Position numbers and translations under genes: made by a program. Positions 1-8,432 of a stretch of DNA of 64,000 nucleotides are shown here, piece by piece. The DNA comes from Marisediminicola senii (GTDB lineage Bacteria > Actinomycetota > Actinomycetes > Actinomycetales > Microbacteriaceae), in NCBI RefSeq assembly GCF_011057645.1, contig NZ_JAALGE010000002.1, positions 1 through 64,000 on the forward strand. The letters run 5' to 3'. How positions within the stretch are numbered: position 1 is the stretch's first letter; the number at the start of each line of letters is the position of its first letter. The notes below the pieces were generated by a model, which was not told the DNA's origin, made no database searches, and saw only the letters and a list, made by a program, of their open reading frames with translations.

Positions 1-1
1 C

Positions 2-112
2 GGCGTCTACTCCCGAATCGCAGGCCGACTACTCGCCCTCGCCGCAGGAATCTGGCACAACTGGCTCATCGGAGCACCCAACAAACGCTCCCTCATCGCC
101 TACGACCATTAG
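2..112 (+). CDS. IS982-family transposase, C-terminal end (cut by window edge)
   Basis: Only the last 36 codons are present, reading in frame 2 to the TAG at 110-112. The tail IWHNWLIGAPNKRSLIAYDH matches the conserved C-terminus that I remember for IS982-type DDE transposases of actinobacteria. The catalytic residues lie outside the window, so activity cannot be judged. The right inverted repeat of the element should lie in the few bases between this stop and the end of the glucosidase gene at 124, but with the left end missing it cannot be defined. Confidence 0.72.
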   Translation, partial: GVYSRIAGRLLALAAGIWHNWLIGAPNKRSLIAYDH

Positions 113-123
113 GACTCACTCAT

Positions 124-1788
124 CTAGGAGCGCTGCACCCACGCCGCCGCATTCGGGGGCAGCAGCCCGGCGACCAGGGGTGCCGAAGTGAGCAGCGGAC
201 GTCCGGGCGGCAGGGGCACCGCGGCATCCCCCATCGCGACCACCACCGTGACGCCGCCCTGCCGCTCGCACATCACCCGCCCGTCGGGGGTGCCGCTCCA
301 CCGCGCGGCGGCCCCGGCGCGGAACACGCCAGACGCCACCAGTTCGGCGCGCGAACGCATCGCCCCTGTGAAGACCGAGAGGGTGGATGCCGCGTCGCCG
401 AGTTGCTTCGAGACCGCCCAGTCACCCCACCCCTCCGGTTGCGGAAGCCACGGCCGCGCAGGCCCCACCCCAGACCCGACCTCGTATCCCACCCCAGATC
501 CCACCGTTGGCCCCACGGGCGAGAACCCGAACGCCCCGGCAGGGTCGGGGTCCCACGGCAGCGGCACGCGGGCACCGTCGCGGCTCACGCCGCCGCGGGT
601 CCACATCGGGTCTGCGCGGTCGGCGAGCGGCACGTCGATCTCGGGCAGGCCGAGTTCCTGCCCCTGGAACACGTACGCCGACCCGGGCAAGCCGAGCAGC
701 GCGACGATGGCGGCGCGGGCCCGTGCGGCACCGAGCTCTCCCCCGCCGAAGCGCGTCACCGTGCGCACGAGGTCGTGGTTCTCGAGCGCCCAGCTCGGGT
801 CGGCACCGGTCTCGACGCGCACCCGCTCGAGCTCGCTGCCGACCGAGACCCACGCCTCCTGGTCCCACCCGAGCCGCGCGAAGGCGAACGCGAACGTCTG
901 GTGCAGCTCATCGGGGCGCGTGTAGCGGCCCGCGCGCTGCGGCTCGAGATTGACCTCGCCGACCAGCAACCGCTCGCGGTCGTACGACTGGGCGAGGCGC
1001 CGCCAGCGGCGGTAGATGGCGTGCACCGGTTCCTGGTCCATCGCGAGCGGGTTCGAGCGCAGCCCGTCGATCACCACGGGAACGCTGTCGGCGTCGGGCA
1101 GGCCTGGCGCCTTGAACAGCCCGTGAGCGACGTCGATGCGAATGCCGTCCACCCCGCGGTCGAACCAGAACCGCAGCACCCGGTCGAAGTAGTCGACGAC
1201 GGCCGGGTTGTTCCAGTTCCAGTCCGGCTGCGCCGATGAGAACAGGTGCAGGTACCACTGCAGGTCGGTGGTCGATGCGGGGTGCGCTCGGTGCCAGGCC
1301 GATCCGCCGAAGACACTGATCCAGTTGTTGGGTGGCACCAGCCCCGCGGCATCCATCGAATCGACGAAGTGGAACATCGCCCGCTCCGGCGACCCCGGCT
1401 GCGCCGCCAGCGCTTTCTGGAACAGCTCGTTCTCGGTCGACGTGTGGTTCGGCACGATGTCGACGAGCACGTGGATGCCTCGGGCATGCGCATCGGCCAG
1501 CAGCGCGTCGAACTCCGCGAGGGTGCCGAACAGCGGGTCGACCGCGCAGTAGTCGCTGATGTCGTAGCCCTGGTCGACCTGCGGGGAGCGCTGGAACGGC
1601 GTGAGCCAGATGCCATGCACGCCGAGCGACTCGAGGTACGGCAGGCGCTGGCGAATGCCGGCGAGGTCGCCGACACCATCGCCATCGGAATCGGCGAACG
1701 ATCTCGGGTAGACCTCGTAGATGACCGCGGTGCTCCACCAGGGTGCGGGTGCGTCGAGTGGGCGCGTTCTGTTCTCGGTCATCTCCAC
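124..1788 (-). CDS. GH13 alpha-glucosidase / alpha-amylase family hydrolase
   Basis: Predicted cytoplasmic hydrolase of alpha-linked gluco-oligosaccharides, 554 aa, no signal peptide. All four GH13 signature regions are readable: DIVPNH (110-115), GIRID with nucleophile Asp219, LLVGEVN with acid/base Glu278, and ENHD with Asp339. The N-terminal WWSTAVIYEVYPRSF is typical of alpha-glucosidases and oligo-1,6-glucosidases. Residues 425-445 form a Gly/Val-rich insert with VGSGVG twice, encoded by a short DNA repeat near 467-501, in the C-terminal part of the barrel. The start drawn is GTG; an ATG two codons later (1782) is equally possible and neither has a well-spaced Shine-Dalgarno sequence. 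No sugar transporter or LacI regulator lies beside it, so the substrate is open. It runs toward the IS982 end and starts next to the hexamer repeat at 1845-1910. Confidence 0.9.
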   Translation of the reverse strand: MEMTENRTRPLDAPAPWWSTAVIYEVYPRSFADSDGDGVGDLAGIRQRLPYLESLGVHGIWLTPFQRSPQVDQGYDISDYCAVDPLFGTLAEFDALLADAHARGIHVLVDIVPNHTSTENELFQKALAAQPGSPERAMFHFVDSMDAAGLVPPNNWISVFGGSAWHRAHPASTTDLQWYLHLFSSAQPDWNWNNPAVVDYFDRVLRFWFDRGVDGIRIDVAHGLFKAPGLPDADSVPVVIDGLRSNPLAMDQEPVHAIYRRWRRLAQSYDRERLLVGEVNLEPQRAGRYTRPDELHQTFAFAFARLGWDQEAWVSVGSELERVRVETGADPSWALENHDLVRTVTRFGGGELGAARARAAIVALLGLPGSAYVFQGQELGLPEIDVPLADRADPMWTRGGVSRDGARVPLPWDPDPAGAFGFSPVGPTVGSGVGYEVGSGVGPARPWLPQPEGWGDWAVSKQLGDAASTLSVFTGAMRSRAELVASGVFRAGAAARWSGTPDGRVMCERQGGVTVVVAMGDAAVPLPPGRPLLTSAPLVAGLLPPNAAAWVQRS

Positions 1789-1844
1789 CGGCTCAAGGGT
1801 AGGCAGCAGAGATGGAGCGCGCGAACCAGTCGCGGGGCCGGTCG

Positions 1845-1912
<68 letters not shown>

Positions 1913-2020
1913 CACGGACTTCGGCTGACGACCAGTGCAGCGAGAGTTCACCTCCCCCGGCGCCGCAGTCACTACGGTTAACTCACAACCCGTCACGGCT
2001 ACCCCCAGGAGGTGCGCACC

Positions 2021-2695
2021 ATGGCGCAGAAGAAGAATTCGACCAAGTCCGACAGCACGGCGAGCGCGAAGAAGAGCTCGAGCAAGGCTGCCGACAAGAA
2101 GGCGACCGAGAAGAAGGCCGCAGACAAGAAGACTGCAGACAAGAAGGCAGTCGAGAAGAAGGCCGAGAAGGCACTGTCGGCGGCGCAGAGCGCGGTGCAG
2201 ACCGCGCAGAAGGCGGTCGTCGACTCGAACAAGAAGCTGCGCAAGCGCGCGCTGGCGCTCTCGGAGCAGACCGAGAAGCTGGCCGCCAAGCACGCGAAGG
2301 CCGCCGAGAAGCTCGCCGCCGCGACGAAGGAGTCGGAGGCTCAGGCAGCCGCGGCGAAGAAGGCCGATGCCACAGCCGCGTCCGACGCGAAGAAGGCCGC
2401 GAAGGCTGCGGCACCCAAGAAAGCCGTCACGACAGCGGCACCCAGGAAGGCTGCAGCAGCCACCGAGGCACCGGTCGACTCCGCGGCAGCCGACACTGCA
2501 CCGAACGAGACTGAAGCAGCCGCCACCGCAGCAGCCGTGACCCCCACCCGCGCGGCACGCCCCGGGCGCCCCCGCTCGACCGGGCCCACGCTGGTCGAAC
2601 TGCGCCAGCAGGCGAAGGCGAAGAAGATCGTCGGCTACTCGCGCATGAGCAAGGCCACCCTCGTCTCGGCACTCGAGTCGTCGCCTTCGGCATGA
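2021..2695 (+). CDS. Histone H1-like, lysine/alanine-rich nucleoid protein with C-terminal SAP/Rho-N-like motif
   Basis: 224 aa. Residues 1-60 are packed with Lys-Lys pairs (ADKKATEKKAADKK repeats), 60-115 form a probable coiled coil, 115-185 are Ala/Pro/Lys-rich and disordered, and the last 35 residues (LVELRQQAKAKKIVGYSRMS..) look like the small helix-extended-helix SAP/Rho-N DNA or RNA-binding fold. The composition suggests non-specific binding and compaction of DNA, as in eukaryotic H1 tails and mycobacterial HupB tails. ATG at 2021 is chosen because AGGAGG (2007-2012) sits 8 bases upstream; a GTG three codons earlier overlaps that Shine-Dalgarno. Its stop overlaps the ATG of the ParA-like gene (ATGA at 2692), so the two should be co-translated. 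It is not HU itself, since no HU domain is visible. Confidence 0.85.
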   Translation: MAQKKNSTKSDSTASAKKSSSKAADKKATEKKAADKKTADKKAVEKKAEKALSAAQSAVQTAQKAVVDSNKKLRKRALALSEQTEKLAAKHAKAAEKLAAATKESEAQAAAAKKADATAASDAKKAAKAAAPKKAVTTAAPRKAAAATEAPVDSAAADTAPNETEAAATAAAVTPTRAARPGRPRSTGPTLVELRQQAKAKKIVGYSRMSKATLVSALESSPSA

Positions 2696-3453
2696 AGGTC
2701 GTCGCGGTCTACAGCACCAAGGGCGGGGTAGGAAAGACCACCACGGCCGTCAACCTGGCCTGGGAGGCCGCGCGCGAGTTCCGGGTGCTGTTGTGGGATC
2801 TCGACCCCCAGGGCGCCGCCACCTTTCTGCTGCAGGTCAAGCCGAAGGTGAAGGGCGGGGTGGGCGCCCTCGTGTCGGGTGACACGAAGGTGGGCGACGT
2901 GATCCGATCGACGTCAAACGACGCCCTCGACGTGATTCCGGGTGACGCGAGCTACCGCGACCTCGACCTCGTGTTCGACAGCGCGAAGAAATCGGAACGC
3001 AGGGTCGCCCGCATCCTGGAGAAAGTCGCCGACGACTACGACCTGGTCATCCTCGACTGCCCGCCCGGTGCGTCGCTCGTCGCGGAGAACGCGCTGTTCT
3101 CCGCCGATGCCGTCGTGGTGCCCCTGGTGCCGTCCCCGCTGTCGATGCGCTCGCTCGAGCAGGTGACCGAGTTCGTCGCGGCATCCATCTCGACAGCGCC
3201 CATCGTGGCCTTCCTGTCGATGGTCGACCGGCGCAAGACCATGCATCGCGACGCCATCGAGAACCTGCCCCGCGACAACAAGGCGGTCACCGACGTGGTC
3301 ATTCCGGCGACCGTGCAGGTCGAGAGGATGGGAACCATGCGCGCCCCGATCGCGAGCTACGCCCCGGGAGCCGAAGCTGCCGTCGCCTTCGCCGACCTGT
3401 GGTCGCGCGTGCGGGCGACCGTCAAGCCGAAGGCGCGTAAGCGCAAGCGCTGA
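2692..3453 (+). CDS. ParA/MinD-type deviant Walker ATPase (orphan)
   Basis: 253 aa. The deviant Walker A box KGGVGKTTT carries the signature Lys10 and the P-loop Lys15; the A' motif is LLWDLDPQG (Asp36, Asp38) and the Walker B region is DLVILDCPP. These define ParA-family ATPases that dimerise on ATP and bind DNA non-specifically to position cargo. The C-terminus ends in a basic tail (KPKARKRKR) that could help DNA binding. No ParB, parS array or HTH-carrying partner is adjacent, so this is probably not the chromosomal parA but an orphan family member. Four-base overlap with the H1-like gene argues for a joint role, such as nucleoid or polyphosphate-granule positioning; that role is inference. 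Confidence 0.9.
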   Translation: MKVVAVYSTKGGVGKTTTAVNLAWEAAREFRVLLWDLDPQGAATFLLQVKPKVKGGVGALVSGDTKVGDVIRSTSNDALDVIPGDASYRDLDLVFDSAKKSERRVARILEKVADDYDLVILDCPPGASLVAENALFSADAVVVPLVPSPLSMRSLEQVTEFVAASISTAPIVAFLSMVDRRKTMHRDAIENLPRDNKAVTDVVIPATVQVERMGTMRAPIASYAPGAEAAVAFADLWSRVRATVKPKARKRKR

Positions 3454-3475
3454 CAGGCGCCGCGCGGAGCATCCG

Positions 3476-4597
3476 ATGCCAGAACCCCTGATAGAGGTCA
3501 GCGACGCCGACCTGGCCGACCTGCGTTCGCGCCTCGAGAACACCCGGTGGACGCCCGACTGGCCGGTCGACTCCTGGCAGGCGGGAATGGATGCCGCGAC
3601 GCTGCGTCGCCTCGTCGACCACTGGTCGACGGCCTACGACTGGCGTGCACAGGAACGACGCATCAACGCGCTCCCCGCGTTCGACGCCGACCTCGATGGA
3701 GTCGCGGTGCGGTACCTGCGCTTCGACGCGCACGGCGAGCCCGGCATCCCCCTCATCCTCACCAACGGGTGGCCGAGCACCATGCTCGAACTGGTCGAGC
3801 TCGCCAAGCGGCTGTCGAACCCACAGAGATACGGTGTGGATGCCGCGGCCACCCACACCGTGATCGTGCCGGCGATTCCCGGCCTGCCGTTCTCACCCCA
3901 GCGCCCCACGCTCGGCGAGCCCACCCACGAGCTGTGGCACCGCCTCATGGCAGGGGAGCTCGGGTTCGCCCGCTACGGCGCCCACGGCGGCGACCTCGGG
4001 TCAGGCATCACCTCGCGCCTCGGGCAGCAACATCCGGAGGCCGTCGCGGGCATCCACCTGCTCGCAGTCGCGAACTCCACCGAGGTCGATCGCGCCACCG
4101 CGACCGACGCGGAACGGGAGTTTCTCGAGGCGGAGGACCGCTGGCATGCCGAAGAAGGCGCCTACCAGCACCAGCAGGCCACCCGCCCGCTGTCGCTCGC
4201 CCCAGGGCTCGCCGACTCCCCCGTCGGGCTGCTCGCGTGGATCGTCGAGAAGTACCGCGCGTGGAGCGACTGCGGCGGTGACGTGAGCTCCCGGTTCACT
4301 GACGACTTCCTGGTGACGCAGGCTTCGCTCTACTGGTTCACCAACTCGATCGGCACCTCCTTCCGGGCCTACTACGAAGCCGGCAACGGGTACACGATGC
4401 CGGTGACCGAGGTGTCGGTACCTACCGCCATCGCCGTCTTTCCGCATGACCTCGCCCGGCCCCCGCGCGAATGGGTCGAGCGCTGCTACGCGGTGGAGCG
4501 CTACACCGCGATGCCCCGCGGCGGGCACTTCGCACCCCACGAAGAACCCCAGCTGCTCGCCGCAGACATCGCCGCGTTCTTCGCCGGGTGTTCCTAG
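3476..4597 (+). CDS. Epoxide hydrolase family protein (EHN domain plus alpha/beta hydrolase)
   Basis: 373 aa with the two-part build of microsomal-type epoxide hydrolases: an N-terminal EHN lid domain (about residues 1-105; IEVSDADLADLRSRL, the WRAQE segment) and an alpha/beta hydrolase core. The nucleophile elbow GGDLGS places Asp173 as the attacking residue and GGHFAPHEEP gives the catalytic His351. The oxyanion-hole motif reads TNGWPST rather than the usual HGWP, a conservative deviation. Such enzymes open epoxides to vicinal diols by a covalent ester intermediate. No signal peptide. A GGAG at 3466-3469 precedes the ATG. It lies 22 bp after the ParA-like stop and 78 bp before a luciferase-like monooxygenase, a plausible partner in small-molecule catabolism, but the substrate is unknown. 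Confidence 0.87.
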   Translation: MPEPLIEVSDADLADLRSRLENTRWTPDWPVDSWQAGMDAATLRRLVDHWSTAYDWRAQERRINALPAFDADLDGVAVRYLRFDAHGEPGIPLILTNGWPSTMLELVELAKRLSNPQRYGVDAAATHTVIVPAIPGLPFSPQRPTLGEPTHELWHRLMAGELGFARYGAHGGDLGSGITSRLGQQHPEAVAGIHLLAVANSTEVDRATATDAEREFLEAEDRWHAEEGAYQHQQATRPLSLAPGLADSPVGLLAWIVEKYRAWSDCGGDVSSRFTDDFLVTQASLYWFTNSIGTSFRAYYEAGNGYTMPVTEVSVPTAIAVFPHDLARPPREWVERCYAVERYTAMPRGGHFAPHEEPQLLAADIAAFFAGCS

Positions 4598-4675
4598 GCA
4601 CTCACCTTTCGGGAACGTTTCGGCGCCCGCGTCGGTTACCCCTCACGACGCCAAGTTACGAAAGAGGCACGCCGC

Positions 4676-5674
4676 ATGACTATCCCGCTCTCCATCCTGG
4701 ACCTCGCCCCCATCACCCCGGGGCAGACCGCTCGCGAGAGCTTCGCGAGCAGCGTGCTGCTCGCCCAGACGGCAGAACGCAGCGGCTACACCCGCGTCTG
4801 GTACGCGGAGCACCACAACATGGCATCGATCGCCTCGTCGGCCACCAGCGTGCTGATCGGGCACGTCGCCGAGCACACCTCGACCATCCGCCTCGGCTCC
4901 GGCGGCGTCATGCTGCCCAACCACTCCCCGCTCGTGATCGCCGAGCAGTTCGGCACGCTCGCGACGCTGTTTCCAGACCGCATCGACCTCGGCCTCGGCC
5001 GCGCCCCCGGCAGCGACCAGCAGGCCGCGCGCGCAATGCGCCGCGACCCGATGGCCTCCGAGCAGTTTCCACAGGACGTTCTCGAACTGCAGGCCTACCT
5101 GCGCGGCGAATCGATCGTGCCGGGAGTGCAGGCCGTTCCCGGCGGCGGTACCGACGTTCCGCTCTACATCCTCGGATCGTCGACCTTCGGCGCGCAGCTC
5201 GCCGCGGCACTCGGACTGCCGTTCGCATTCGCCTCGCACTTCGCCCCGGACTCGCTGTTCGACGCCATCGAGATCTACCGCCGCGACTTCAGGCCCTCCG
5301 CGCAGCTCTCTGCACCGCACATGATCGTCGGGGTCAACGTGATCGCCGCCGAAGATGAGGACGACGCCCAGCAGCAGTTCATCACCACCCGCCGCGACCG
5401 CGTGCGTGCGATGATCTCGCGTGGACCGGCAGCGCGTGCGTTCACCGACGACGAGATCGACGCGTTCCTCACCACGCGCGACGGCATGTACATCGCCAAC
5501 ATGATGAAGTACACCGCCGTCGGCACCCCGTCGCAGGTGCGCACGTACCTCGAGGACTTCGCCGCGACGACCAAGGCCGACGAGCTGATCACGGCGCACC
5601 AGTCAATCGACATCGCGTCGAGGCTGCGCTCGGTCGAGCTCACCGCCGACGCCATGAGCACGGTCGCAGCCTGA
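4676..5674 (+). CDS. LLM-class (bacterial luciferase-like) flavin-dependent oxidoreductase
   Basis: 332 aa TIM-barrel flavoprotein of the luciferase-like monooxygenase class. Hallmarks are the N-terminal [20 protein letters not shown] (about residues 40-49), [14 protein letters not shown] and [13 protein letters not shown], the pattern of the MsnO8/YhbW-like branch that uses FMNH2 supplied by a reductase. It probably oxidises a small organic substrate; none can be assigned. The ATG follows an AGAGG about 11 bases upstream. Codirectional with the epoxide hydrolase (78 bp apart), so the two may form a transcription unit. Confidence 0.9.
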   Translation: MTIPLSILDLAPITPGQTARESFASSVLLAQTAERSGYTRVWYAEHHNMASIASSATSVLIGHVAEHTSTIRLGSGGVMLPNHSPLVIAEQFGTLATLFPDRIDLGLGRAPGSDQQAARAMRRDPMASEQFPQDVLELQAYLRGESIVPGVQAVPGGGTDVPLYILGSSTFGAQLAAALGLPFAFASHFAPDSLFDAIEIYRRDFRPSAQLSAPHMIVGVNVIAAEDEDDAQQQFITTRRDRVRAMISRGPAARAFTDDEIDAFLTTRDGMYIANMMKYTAVGTPSQVRTYLEDFAATTKADELITAHQSIDIASRLRSVELTADAMSTVAA

Positions 5675-5720
5675 GCCCTGTGAGACGCCAGCACCCCGGC
5701 TTCCCAACCCCGGTGGCCCC

Positions 5721-6248
5721 GTGAGCACCTCCGGGGTTGCCGTGCCCAGCGTCGTAGTGCGCGATCGACGGGACGCTGATGCGGATGCGCTCGGCCGCGC
5801 CCTCGCGGACGCGCAGCCCACCGACAACTACCCGATGCGCGCGGGCAACGCGCACGCCGGCTGGCTGTTCGGCGGCGACGTCGCCGGTGCCTGGGTCGCG
5901 GTGGTGGCCGACGAGGTCGTGGCGCACGTATCCGTGGTTCGGGGATTCGACGTGCCAGGGCTGGCCGAGGCCGTCGGAGTGCGGTCGGGTTCGGCACTGG
6001 GCCTCACGCGGTTGTTCGTGATCCCGGCGTGGAGAGGGCGCGGCGCGGCATCCATTCTGCTCGACCGGGCGGAGCGATTCGCGGCCGCCGCCGGTGTGCC
6101 GCTGGTGCTCGAAGTCGCGGGCGACGCACTCGGTGCCATCGCCCTGTACGAGGGACGCGGCTGGCAGCGCATCTCGACGTACCGCGCCACCTGGTTCGCG
6201 CCCGACGGGCCGCGCCCCATCGCGCACGGCTACCTCGCGCCCGGTTAG
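5721..6248 (+). CDS. GNAT-family N-acetyltransferase
   Basis: 175 aa single GNAT domain. The acetyl-CoA binding motif A is seen as LTRLFVIPAWRGRGAASILL (Arg/Gly-x-Gly-x-Ala) and the C-terminal beta4-alpha4 part as ALYEGRGWQRIS. Residues before it form the usual N-terminal strands. The substrate is unknown. The start is a GTG at 5721 with no good Shine-Dalgarno; an in-frame GTG a few codons later (near 5742) would also give an intact domain. It follows the LLM oxidoreductase by 46 bp on the same strand. Confidence 0.85.
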   Translation: MSTSGVAVPSVVVRDRRDADADALGRALADAQPTDNYPMRAGNAHAGWLFGGDVAGAWVAVVADEVVAHVSVVRGFDVPGLAEAVGVRSGSALGLTRLFVIPAWRGRGAASILLDRAERFAAAAGVPLVLEVAGDALGAIALYEGRGWQRISTYRATWFAPDGPRPIAHGYLAPG

Positions 6249-6254
6249 TCGCTG

Positions 6255-6378
6255 TCATCATTCAGGAGCCCTCGGGTGTCTGATGGAGGGATGCGGCGGC
6301 ACGGCGTGTGTTGTGCCGCAAACGCGCCGCAAATCACGCGATCTGCCACTGCAGCCCCTCACCCCTCCTGAATAATGA
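6255..6378. repeat. 14-bp inverted repeat (13/14) bracketing the arsR upstream region
   Basis: The left arm 6255-6268 (TCATCATTCAGGAG) is the reverse complement, with one mismatch, of the right arm 6365-6378. The right arm ends 20 bp before the -10 hexamer of the ArsR-ArsC gene and would overlap its -35 region. The spacing of 96 bp is long for a hairpin but suits two half-sites joined by DNA looping; no flanking target duplication is visible that would mark a mobile element. Confidence 0.5.
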
Positions 6379-6397
6379 AAGCTCAACCGCGGCTGCA

Positions 6398-6403
6398 TAG
6401 ACT
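6398..6403 (+). promoter_or_regulatory. -10 hexamer TAGACT, leaderless arsR-arsC start
   Basis: TAGACT is followed by 7 bases and then ATG at 6411, so transcription would begin at or beside the start codon. This supports 6411 over the upstream in-frame ATG at 6375. Confidence 0.65.
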
Positions 6404-6410
6404 CGCATCT

Positions 6411-7316
6411 ATGAGTGGAACGACCCTCCCCGACGACCTGCGACTGCTCGCCGACCCGACCCGCGCCCGCATCGTGAACCTCATCCTGCAGAGCACGGGG
6501 GGACGGATGCTGGTGGGCGCCCTCACCGCAGAACTCGGGCTCCGTCAGCCCACGGTCAGCCACCACCTCAAGGTGCTGCACGAGGGTGGTTTTCTCGACC
6601 GCCACCCGGTCGGTCGCACCGTCGGATACTCCGTCTCCCCCGCGCGCATCTCGCGGGTGCAGGACCTGCTGCAGGATTCGCCCGGCGGGGAGATGACCCC
6701 CGGGGTGCTCGAACGCATCTCGGCCGACCTCGCCGACCGCTTCGCCGGCACCTTCTCGCCGGAGACCGTCGACCGCTACGTGCGCGAGAGCCACGCTCTG
6801 CTCGCCGACCGCGCGCGGGTCACCCGCTACCTGCCGTCGCTCACGTCGCGGTTCGCGGCCGACCGGCTCGAGGCGCTCGCGTCGAGCGAGACCGCGGCAT
6901 CGAGCGAGACCGAGGCGTCGGCGCATGTTCCCGAGGTGCTGTTCGTCTGCGTGCAGAACGCGGGACGCTCGCAGCTCGCCGCCGGCATCCTGCGCCACCT
7001 CGGCGGTGACCGGGTGCGCGTGCGCTCGGCGGGATCGGCTCCCGCAGACACCGTGCGCGGGGTGATCGTGGGGGCGCTCGACGAGATCGGCGTCGCCGTC
7101 GGCGGTGAGTTCCCGAAGCCGCTCACCGACGAGGTCGTGCGGGCCGCCGACGTTGTCGTGACGATGGGATGCGGCGACGCGTGCCCGGTGTACCCGGGCA
7201 AGCGCTACCTCGACTGGGAGCTCGACGACCCGGTGGGGCTGCCGCTCGACCGGGTTCGCGAGATCCGCGACCAGATCGACGCGAGGGTGCGCGAGCTGCT
7301 GGCATCCATCACCTGA
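6411..7316 (+). CDS. ArsR-family regulator fused to low-molecular-weight phosphatase/arsenate reductase (ArsC)
   Basis: 301 aa with three parts: a winged-helix ArsR domain (1-90; LRLLADPTRARIV and the recognition helix in RQPTVSHHLKVLHEGG), a short three-helix region (about 95-160, like the N-terminal helical domain of mycothiol-linked arsenate reductases), and an LMW protein-tyrosine-phosphatase fold (from about 178). The phosphatase P-loop reads CVQNAGRS (C-x5-R-S) and the later MGCGDACPVYPG..LDW segment matches actinobacterial ArsC. It probably reduces arsenate while binding its own operator. The regulator half contains no cysteine, so the usual arsenite-binding Cys pair of ArsR is absent. 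No arsB/acr3 pump is adjacent. Converges with the epimerase gene, 5 bp apart. Confidence 0.85.
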   Translation: MSGTTLPDDLRLLADPTRARIVNLILQSTGGRMLVGALTAELGLRQPTVSHHLKVLHEGGFLDRHPVGRTVGYSVSPARISRVQDLLQDSPGGEMTPGVLERISADLADRFAGTFSPETVDRYVRESHALLADRARVTRYLPSLTSRFAADRLEALASSETAASSETEASAHVPEVLFVCVQNAGRSQLAAGILRHLGGDRVRVRSAGSAPADTVRGVIVGALDEIGVAVGGEFPKPLTDEVVRAADVVVTMGCGDACPVYPGKRYLDWELDDPVGLPLDRVREIRDQIDARVRELLASIT

Positions 7317-7321
7317 TCGAC

Positions 7322-8338
7322 CTACCGCAGCTGGGGCGACCCCGGCGTCGACGCGACATCGGCCATGCCGTCGATGAGCTCGGCCATGGCGTCGGTCGAG
7401 CGGATGGCGGGGATCCAGCCGAGCTCGGTCCTGGCGCGCTCGGTCGACATCAGCGGCGTCGCTACCGCGATGTCGATCCACCCGGGGTCGGTCTGCTGCA
7501 GGCGCAGCTTCCAGGTGACACCGGCCAGCCACCGCATGGCCGCGGCGCTGACCGGGATGTGACGCCGCGCCCCGATCGCGCGGGCGATGCGCGCCGGTGT
7601 CAGCACGGGCTCCGCCGCGATGTTGAACGCGCCGGCGGCCTTGCGGTCGATGGCGCGCCAGACGGCATCGGCGAGGTCGCTCGCGTGCACCGCCTGCGTG
7701 ATCATTCGCAGCGGCAACGGCAGCACCGGGGGGCGCACGGCCCGGAGGATGCTGGTCGGCACGAACCGCCCCAGGAACAGGCCGGCGATCTCCTTGGCCG
7801 CCCCACGCTGGAAGACCAGGCCGGGTCGCATGCGGGTCAGCACGACCGACGGGTGCTGCGCCTCGAAGGCGTCGAGCGCCCGCTCGTTCAGCGCCTTGTG
7901 CCGCGAGTAGTGGGAGGTGTGGAGTCCGCCGGTGGGCCAGGACTCGTCGACCCGGCGGTTCTTCGGTCCCGCGCTGTACGCGCCGACGGAGGATGCCACG
8001 ACGACCTGCGGTACGCCCGCGGCAGCGACGGCCGCGAGCACGTGCGCGGTGCCCGTCACGTTGGTGCGGAACATCGCGCGCTCGTCGCGGTTCGGCTGCA
8101 GCGCCCAGGCGAGGTGCACCACGGCGTCGGCGCCCCGGAACGCGGCGGTCAACGATGCCACCGACCCTGGCGCGCCGATGTCGACCTGTCGCCACGACGC
8201 GCCCGCGTATGGGCTCGTCGTGAGGTCGGGGGCACGGCGGGAGACACCGACCAGGTCGATGCGGGGCTCGACCGACCCGAGCCTGCCCAGGATCGCCGTG
8301 CCCAGGTTGCCGCTTGCCCCGACGATGACTACGCGCAT
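7322..8338 (-). CDS. NAD-dependent epimerase/dehydratase (extended SDR)
   Basis: 338 aa Rossmann-fold protein. The N-terminal VVIVGASGNLG is the dinucleotide-binding GxxGxxG, VVHLAW marks strand beta4, ASSVGAYS gives the catalytic Ser, and YSRHK supplies the Tyr-x3-Lys pair. These place it in the extended SDR family of sugar-nucleotide or steroid-type epimerases. ATG at 8338 is preceded by GAGGAG at a good distance, and TACGAT (8365-8370) could be the -10 with a leader of about 20 bases, so unlike many neighbours it has a conventional leader. The longer ORF upstream has no domain content. The substrate is not assignable. Confidence 0.88.
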   Translation of the reverse strand: MRVVIVGASGNLGTAILGRLGSVEPRIDLVGVSRRAPDLTTSPYAGASWRQVDIGAPGSVASLTAAFRGADAVVHLAWALQPNRDERAMFRTNVTGTAHVLAAVAAAGVPQVVVASSVGAYSAGPKNRRVDESWPTGGLHTSHYSRHKALNERALDAFEAQHPSVVLTRMRPGLVFQRGAAKEIAGLFLGRFVPTSILRAVRPPVLPLPLRMITQAVHASDLADAVWRAIDRKAAGAFNIAAEPVLTPARIARAIGARRHIPVSAAAMRWLAGVTWKLRLQQTDPGWIDIAVATPLMSTERARTELGWIPAIRSTDAMAELIDGMADVASTPGSPQLR

Positions 8339-8432
8339 TCGATGCTCCTCGTGTTGTGAAGGACATCGTAGGCATGGTCGTGTGGCCCATCCGCTGGGAG
8401 CGGGAGCGGCACGGCCCGGCCTGCCGCTCGGA

